This document shows positions 13,601-22,600 of a stretch of DNA of 64,000 bases, piece by piece. The stretch comes from Elusimicrobiota bacterium (GTDB taxonomy: Bacteria; Elusimicrobiota; Elusimicrobia; JACQPE01). Each line of letters begins with the position of its first letter. The stretch's first letter is position 1. The stretch covers positions 1 through 64,000 of the forward strand of contig JACPAN010000020.1 in assembly GCA_016180815.1 (NCBI GenBank), in the 5' to 3' direction. Both the position numbers and the translations under genes were made by a program. Below the pieces are notes generated by a model that saw nothing but the letters and a program-made list of their open reading frames with translations, searched no databases and was not told where the DNA came from.

Positions 13601-16600
13601 GATACGGGCGGCATTTGTCAGGCGGCTTCATTGCCCGGAAAAACAGGGGCGCCCAATAATTTTACGGCCGGGGCTTCGACTCAGGTTCGCGTCCATATGG
13701 TGGACGCCTATTACAATCGTGTTCGCGAGGCCGGCTCCCAGCCGACGGTGAGGCTGGAAACCCCGAATGATCCGCTTGATTTGACGGAGTCATTGACGCC
13801 GCAGGTGATGGCCGGCGGCCAGGCGTTCTTTACCATGTCCCCGCGCAAGGCTGATCTGGCTTATACGGTCGGTTCAACGATGACGGTCACGCCGGTGAAC
13901 ATTTCTTCGGCGGTCAGCGCGGCTTGGAAAGTTTACTCGGGTCAAATCCATCACCTTCATTTTGATACCGATACCAACCCCGTCTCAACCGGAACAGTCG
14001 GCGCCATGGCCGCTTGGAGCCCGTCGATGACCGCCGGCGCCAATTTGGCCGCGCGCATAACGGCTCATGACAGTTTCCATAACATAACCTCCACAGGCCC
14101 CAATATTTATCTGGGCACGGTCACGATTACGGCCGAGACATTCACCAATTCCATCCAGAATCCGGAATTTCCTTGCTGCGGTGAAATCGTGCCCGGAATC
14201 AGCGACGATTTAAACTTCTTGGCTTCGGACGCCGGCTCAAAATACGTAGCCGATCTCGTGCGGTTGAAGAAAGCGGGGACGCGCTGGGTCAAAGTCGAGG
14301 ATCAAGGCGATTCCTCCGTTCATACCCAGTTGGCCACGTATTCCAATCAGCCGGCCATCACTGTCAGCCCCGGGGTGCCCAGCGCGGTTCAGGTGACCAC
14401 GCAATCGGCTTCAGGCTCCACGATCGTGGCTCCCGACGGGCATACCCCGGACACCTTGGACATTGAAATCGGCGCCGGCAACAATACCAGTCCGCCGGGC
14501 AGCTTGGGGCGCGGCAATTTAAAGGGTCAGATGGTGGATCAGTTCTTAAATGCCGCCACTCTTGCGGGCACGACCATCTACATCCAGTTGGTCGCGATCA
14601 CCAGCCAAACGAGTTCAACCGGCGGCGAAATCCGCTTCGATCAAAGCGGCGCGTTTTTGAACGCGGGCCTGTCGACCACCGCGGTGACGGATGCCACGGG
14701 CCAAGTCGGGGTCTCTACGCCCATTTGGTATTTCTCCTACCGCAAGGTCAATGATGCGGCCCGCGTATGGATGGGCACCATGACCGCGCCGAGCGATTTG
14801 AGCACGTATATTTCTAATGAAACCAATATCAGCCGTAAATTTTCTTCCATCGGCGGCACCCCGACCAAATTTATTTTTACGTCCACGCCTTCGGCTGCCG
14901 TCGAGGTCGATGGGGCGGCCAATTACACGGTGCAGCGCCGTGATGATTTCGACAATGCCACGACCAACGGGATAACCACGGTTAATCTGGATATCCCGGC
15001 CGCGGAAATCACCGTGCACACCAACAACGGTTTCACCAAAGCCACCTCCGGCAACCCGGCCGGCAATTATTACGGTTTCCGCGACGAGGGCAATAATAAT
15101 TTCATCAACTCGCGCACCATCCCTCTTTATCAAACCACGGTCAATTTCATTTACCGGGATAAAATGAGCGCCACCCCGACGGGCGAAGACGGGCGCGGCG
15201 GCTTCTGGACCATCGAGGCCAAGCAATCGGGTATTTTAACCGCGAGCCATCAGCTTGTGGTCAATCCCAAACCCGTCACCAAGCTGGCTTTTGACACGGC
15301 CAAACGCACGCTCAAGGCCGGCACGCCCAGGGACTTTCAAACGGATACGGCTCAGGTGCTCGAAGTTGAGTTGCGCGACACATTCGAAAACCCAACGCCC
15401 GCCACTTATACGGTCGTGGCTCAGCTGACCTCCGTGCGCAATCCTTCGGGCGCTCTGGATGCGTACAGCTTCTCGCGTTCCTCGGCCTTGGTCAGCGAAT
15501 CGTATCCTCCGGCTCAGGCCCCGGCCTTCGCCCAGAGCGTGACGACGCTGACCTTCAATGCCACCGAACATTACGCCACGTTTTATTATTTGGACACCAA
15601 CGCGTCGTTTGCTTACGGCGCCTCATCCACGACGCGGCCCGAAATTCGGGTTTCCGTCGCAGATCAGCCGACCTGGACCACCGGCGCTCAATCCGTGGAA
15701 ATCCGTTCGGCGCCCACGACGAAGATTAATTTATTGAATCCGACCAGGACGTTGTTAGCCGGCGCCACCAGCCAGAGTTTCGACGTGGGGTTGACCGACG
15801 CTTACAATAACATCACGCCGAATCCCAATGCCGGCGATATTATTATCGACGCCAAGACGAATTCCACCGGAACGGTTTATTTTTCTTGGCCCACGCCGGG
15901 CGCCAATCCCAAACAGATGACGGTTCCGGACACATTCGTCCCGGACGTGGCCCGTATCGCGCCCAATCAATCGAGCACGACGCTCTACCTCTATGACACA
16001 ATCGTGCGCGTATCCACCTTGAGCGTGGATTCCGCGGGCTCGGGTTGGCAGGTCGCGGTTCAAACCTATAGCGTGACGCCCGGACCGCCGACTCAATTGG
16101 TGTACACGACGCCGGCGAGGCGCTTGGTGGCCGGCACCACGACTCAATATCAGGTCTTAAACGACAATGGGACGCCCGGAAATCCCGCGGATGACCCGCG
16201 CGCCTCCGTTGCCGCGCCCGTGACCGTGATTTTGAAAGACGCCTTCGGCAATATCACCTCGGGCACGGGCGCGGTCAACGTGGATTTCTTCTCGACCAAT
16301 TCGTCGAATTTGCGCGCGGGGGTTGACCCCACGAAAACCGTTCAAGACAGCGCGGATTGGACTCAAATCGGGGTGGGGCAGAATATTTTAACCGTGGTCA
16401 TCCCCGCGGCCCAGAGCCAGGCCACGGTTTATCTCTGGGACACCCAGTCCGGCACCACGACATTGCGCACCCGGGCCATCCGTTGGGACAATGCCCAACT
16501 GCCGTTCGCGGATCAGAATCAATACATCACGCCCAATAAGGCGCATCACTTCACTTTGCATCATAACTTTACCCTGTCCAATCCGTTGAAGGTCGGCCCG

Positions 16601-19600
16601 CCGGGGGGCTTTTTGGAGGGGGCGGGTTCCATCGACTGCGGTTTGTGCGTGCGCGACGTGTTCGGCAATATCGCCGCGGGCGACGTCACCAACGGCCAAT
16701 ATTACACGGGAAGCGTGACGTTTTCCCATTCCGGCACCACGAGCACGGTGACCTTGGTCGATAACACTTCCAACAACACCTATTACGCGTTCGTGCCCGG
16801 CGACGGCGGCAAATACAATTTGTTGAAGGTGAAGGATGATATTCAAGAGAACTTGAAAGTGTTCGCCAGCGATTACGCCACCATTACCTTGCCGGACACC
16901 GATCCCAATAAGATTTTCGGCTACACCAGCGACGCGCTGCGCGATATCGCCGCGCCGAAGTCAGCCGGGGATGTGATTACCGCGGGCATTGTGGTCGTCC
17001 CCACCGACTGGACGCCGGAGGCCGATGATCCCAACAGCCAGACGGTCAACGAATTCAAACAGAACTCGACTTACCTGGGTTCCCAAATTCAGGGGCGCAC
17101 GAAAATTTTCCAAGGCGACGGCAATATCGAATCCGTGCCGTTTCCGATTCCCATGCTGGGAATGTCGCTGGCCGTTCAGCCGGCCGGTTCCAGCTTGAAC
17201 GCCGTGTGGCGAACGCTTAAAGTCAAGAAAGTGGGCACGATCTCGGCCCAGGACGTGACCATGCTCGGGCTTTACGTCGACGACGGCAACAGCATTTTCC
17301 GCGGGGAATCGTCGTTGGGCGGCACCCCGGAGGATACCTACATCACCTCAGGCACTTGGTCCGACGCCGAAGGCGCTTGGACCTTCAACAATATCAACAT
17401 CATTGCGCCGAGCGCGGCCAATTTAACCACCGTGGGCAAAACATTTTTCTTGGCGGCGCGCATTTCCACCACGGCCGTCACGCCGGTGACCATGGGCCTT
17501 CAAATCGATAGTCCGTCCTCGGTGATTTTAACCACGGATTCCGCGGCCGGCGTTTCCGCCAATAATTTCACCATCAGAACCGCGACCACGACGGTCGACC
17601 GCGCGCCGGCCGTCATTTTCGTCACCTATGACCAAACCAATTCCAGCGACAATATCGCGGGCTTTTATCAAGGCACGGGCGATCCCTTCGCCCTCCGGCA
17701 TTCGACCGCGCCTCAAGGCGAGCCCAGAGTGGGCATGGTCAGAATCGGCATGTTCACCAAGGAACTGTCCGCGCTGCTCAACAATATCAAGGTTACCAGA
17801 ATCGGCTCCGGCGCGGATTCCCACATCACCTCCGTGCGCCTGTTCTTGGACCAGGATAATCAGGGCAATCCGTTAGCCGGTAATAAAAAATTCGACCAGG
17901 GCATCGACCGGGAAATCACCAGTTTCTCAAGCCCCGTCACCTTTGCGGGCGGCTCAGCGATTTTGGATATCATCAATAAACAAACCAACGCTTTGATCGA
18001 CACGAATACGCGTTATTTCTTCATCTCTTTTGAGATCAATCAATCCGCCCTGCCCAATTTTTCCAACGGCCTGACCATCGGCCCTGCGGATATCCGGCCT
18101 TTGGAAGGCAGCATGTCGCCTTACGCCACGATCGAGTCCTCGGAGGTGGTTACGGTCCCCACCACGGACGAGCTGCGCGTCAGAGACGTCAACGTCATTC
18201 CCGGCGGCGCCACGGAAGTCGTGCCGTCGACGGCCACGCAAGGCGATTTGAACGTGCCGGTGATGAAATTGACGTTCGGCACCCAGCAGCGGACCGCAGT
18301 GTGGCAGGGCTTGAAAATCGACCGTTGGTCTGCGATTTCGATCGGCGGTTTGAAGGCCAATAAAGTCGACGATGTGTCCAAAATCAAGATTTACTGGGAC
18401 AAGGACAATAACGGGCTGTTCTCCTCGACCACGGACCAGTTGATCCTGGATTCAGCCAAGACTTATAAATTCCCGCAAGCCAAAATAGCCGGCACCACGC
18501 TGTTTGCCGCGGATACCTCGATTATCGTGGACAATATCACGAGCTTTTTCCCATCGGACGATATATTCCCGCAGGCGCCCGGCCGGCTGGTCATCGGCGA
18601 CGACACGGGCACCGGTCCCAAGGAAGTGGTTACTTACACAGGGGTCGACCTTAACAATAATGTCTTTTTCGGCGTGTCCCGCTCCCAGGAAGGCACCACC
18701 GCGCCCGCCAACTGGTCCACGGGCACGGTCATTTCCGGCCAGGCCCGCGTCAGGATTAAGGGTGTGACCGAGGGCTTGGGCGGCGAGGAAATCGGCACCG
18801 CTGACAAGCATTATTTCATCGTCTATGACGTGGATTATTTGGCCAATGTGCATTCGCAAGCGCGCTTGGGCGCTGAAATGCGCGACCCTAATTACTTTTC
18901 ATTGATTTCTCCGGATTTTATGGGCACGTTAAATATCGGATTGCCCCCGCCCGACGGCGCCGGGAAAACTGTTTCTTATGTGACGACGATTGGCGAGTTC
19001 TCCGACAAAATAACCGTTGTTTCGACGGGGACGCCGTTAACCATCGAACCGGTGCAGGGTACCCTGAACAACCCGGTGGGCGTGCTCCAAATCTCGGTGG
19101 ACAAAGCCGATGCCTTGTGGCGCGGGTTGATCGTTAAGGCTACGGGCACGGCTTCGGCCAACGGCGTATTCAGCGAAGAAGTGACCATGGTCAAAATTTG
19201 GCGCGACAATACCACAGCCGGGAATCCTGGACAGCTCGATGCGGCCGTTGATGTGATGATCGGCACCGGAACATTCGGCTCCGCCGGCCAGCAGTTGGAA
19301 GCGCCGGTTCGATTTACCACGGCCGAGCGCCTGAGCGTGTCCCCCGCCATTTATTTCATCAGCTATGACATCTCGGATAATGCCGCGCCCCTGGACCCGG
19401 CCACTAAAGCGGCCCGGACCGTGGGCGTTGTCTTGGATGCGGCTTCCTATCCCCAAAATGTCAACGGCGTTGATGACCCGGCCACGGATTTGATCTCGGA
19501 GCCTAATATTTTGGCTTCGACGCAGCCTTTTACCGGCAATCTTCATAAATTGAAGGCTTCTCCGAGAAACGTTACCGTGATCCCCGCGCCGCTGTTTACC

Positions 19601-22600
19601 TCGGCTTCAGCCCGGTTCAATCCCAATAAACAATTGACCGCGGCCATCGGCGGTTCCAATGACACGATTTCGCTGGCCAATACCAATGATTTGCCGAGCT
19701 GCGGCATTTTAAAAATCGAAAGCGAAATCATCGCGTATTCCGGGATTACGCCCACCACGATCAACAATGTCGAGCGCGGACTTTACGGTTCGGAGGGCGT
19801 GACCCATGCGTCCACCACCGTGGTCGAACCTTACAGCGCCGTGTTCGAGGCGCCGACATTGACCCAGGCCATCACCGACCCAACCGATTCGGTTGTGCGC
19901 CTCAGCGACGCCCGAGGGTTCGCGCCTTGCGGCTATGCCACGATTTCCAAGGACGACACCACGGAAATGATTTATTACTCGAGCGTTTCCTTGGCCGCGA
20001 ACATGCTTTCCGGCGTGATCCGGGGCCAATTCAGCAAGGCGGCGTCCAACCATGAGGTCGGCGAGCGCGTCGCTCCGGCCGTGACTCAAGGCGACGCCAA
20101 AATGGCGGTGCTGAAATTCACGGCCGTGTCTTCGGGCTTTGAAGTGCCGTGGAGCCAGGCTGTGATCGGGCGCACGGATATCGCGGGCGCTAATGACGCG
20201 GATTCGGATGTTTCCGAGGTTGCCATTTACAAGGATAACGGCGACGGGGTTTTAAACAGAAATCCCGACGGCACCATCGCTCCGTTTACAGACACGGTGC
20301 TGGGAACGGCCGAATTCGGCACGCTGTTATCCGGCCAGGCGACGGTGAATTTATCCGAGGGCGGCCAGGCATTCACCGTGATCGGCACCAATATATCCAC
20401 GTATTTCATGGTTCTTTCCATCGATCCCGCGTCCCAATTTTCACACGACTCCGCGCTCAATAAAAACGAAGTCATCGGCGCCGAATTAAAAGACATGATT
20501 TTCGACGGCGATCACGGCGAAACCCTCGTTGTCCGGCCGATTACCCCCAATTACGTGATCCGCCCGACCGTGGACGAATTAATCGTCGATGATGCGGCGT
20601 TGAATCCCGCGGAAGAAGTGCAAACCAAGAAAAACGTCCCCATGATGAGGCTGACCGTCAACGCCAATCACAATACCGTAATTCTGGACTCGTTGACGCT
20701 GGACCTGCTTTCCGAAGCCGGAGGCGTGGGCTCGGATGTGTTCGCGGTCAAGATTTGGCAGAACGTGGGCGCGGACGCTTTCGACGCCGAAGACACCACG
20801 CAAACCGCTCAAGGTATTTTCCCCAATTTATTATCCCAGGGCGGCGACACGTTTATCGAAGGCCGTTCCTTGGTCAAATTCAAAACGCCGCTGGTAGTCG
20901 GGGTGACGCCGGTGAAGCTGGTCATCACCTACGATGTTTCGGAATTCGCTTCGCCCGGGCATCGCATCGGCGTTCAATTGTCATCGGCCGCCATGGCGGG
21001 CGCCCAAATTCCCGACGCGGTCAAGGCCGCCCCCAATCGCAGCTTCCCTATGAAAAGCGGATTTATGACCATCAAGGACGTGGCCAGCAAGGTGACGTTG
21101 GGCGTTTTTGACCAAACCAACGAGCTCTTGGCCCTAGGAGGCGTGTTCCAGGCTCAAACCATGGCCTCGGTGTTGCGCTTCAACATGAAAACGGATATCG
21201 CCAATGCCACTTGGCAGACCTTGGTCGTGGAGCGCACCGGCTCCTCATCCGATCCCCTAAGGCCGTTCGGCTCCAATCGCGATGTGCGCTTTGTCAAGAT
21301 TTATAAAGACATCAACGTCAACGATGTCCTGGATACCAACGATATCGTGGTTTCCTCAAGCAAAACCACCGGCTTGGCGAGCGTTTCCTCGTTCACGGCC
21401 GTGCCCTTTAACCTGCCCGTCTCTTCAACGCAGAATTGGCCCACCAGCGGCTTGGTCATGGTCAGCGATTCCGAGTTGATGAAGTATTCCGACATTATTG
21501 TCGATATCGGGGCTTCGACCGGATCGCTGAGGATTATCGAGCGCGCCATGCGCTTAGGCGATGCCAATACCCCGTCCATTGCGCATTCCACGGGCACGTC
21601 GGTGGAAAAAGTGGACACGTTCGATCAATTAAATGAGAATGACCGGGTCCGGCAAGTGACGCTCACATTCCCGCAACTGCTGTCCCCTGTGCCGCAAGTA
21701 TATTTCCTGGCTTATGATATCGGCGAAGCCGCGTACACCGGCGACAGTTTGGGCGTCAAAATCAATGCCGTGACCTCCATCGGTTTGGCCCAGCCCAATT
21801 TGGCCCAGCCAAAAACCGTGGACGCGGTGATCAACAATAATATCACCCGTTCCGCGCCTTTGGGCCAAGGAGCCACGGTTTCTTATCCTTATGAAACAGG
21901 CAAGGTTACCATCAACGCCGTGAGCATGAAAATTACCGGCTTGTCCTTGGCGCCGGCCGGAGCCAAACCCGGCCTGACCTCCGTGCCTTTGCTGCAATTG
22001 AACCTTTCCGTGTCCAAGAATTATATGGATATCGGCGCGATTCGCATCAATCAGACAGGCACCGTGGATGAGCCCGGCAGAAGCGTCAACCCTGGCCTGG
22101 ATCAAGTCGAAGGCCGCGGCGATTTTTCTCAAATCGCGGTTTATCTGGACACGGACGGCAATCAAACCTTCACCACATCCGGCGATTTATTGATCGGCAA
22201 GGTCAAATATTGGGCCGATGCCTCCAGCACCACCGCCAATCCTGATTTCACCAATGGTTTGGCGGTGATCGATTTCAATGTTGAAGGCAAACCCAGGCTG
22301 CGGGTCACGCCGATTGCCAGCACGATTTTCTTGGTCGGCGATATCGGGGCCTTTGACAGCGCGGGCTGCCCTACCATCGGCGCTCAGGCCGCCGGCGGCG
22401 CGCCGGGCAGTTGCAAAGCATCAGGGCATCAGGTCGGCGTCCGGATCGATTCCATCGCCGATCTTTTGGTGCCCGGCCGTTCCGGCAATATTTCGGTGGT
22501 AGAAGACCCGTTCGAGAAACTGCCTTACAATTCAGGGTTGACCTTGATCAGCCCTGAAGTGATCCCGCCCGTCAACCTGATCCCGGCTATTCTCATCGCG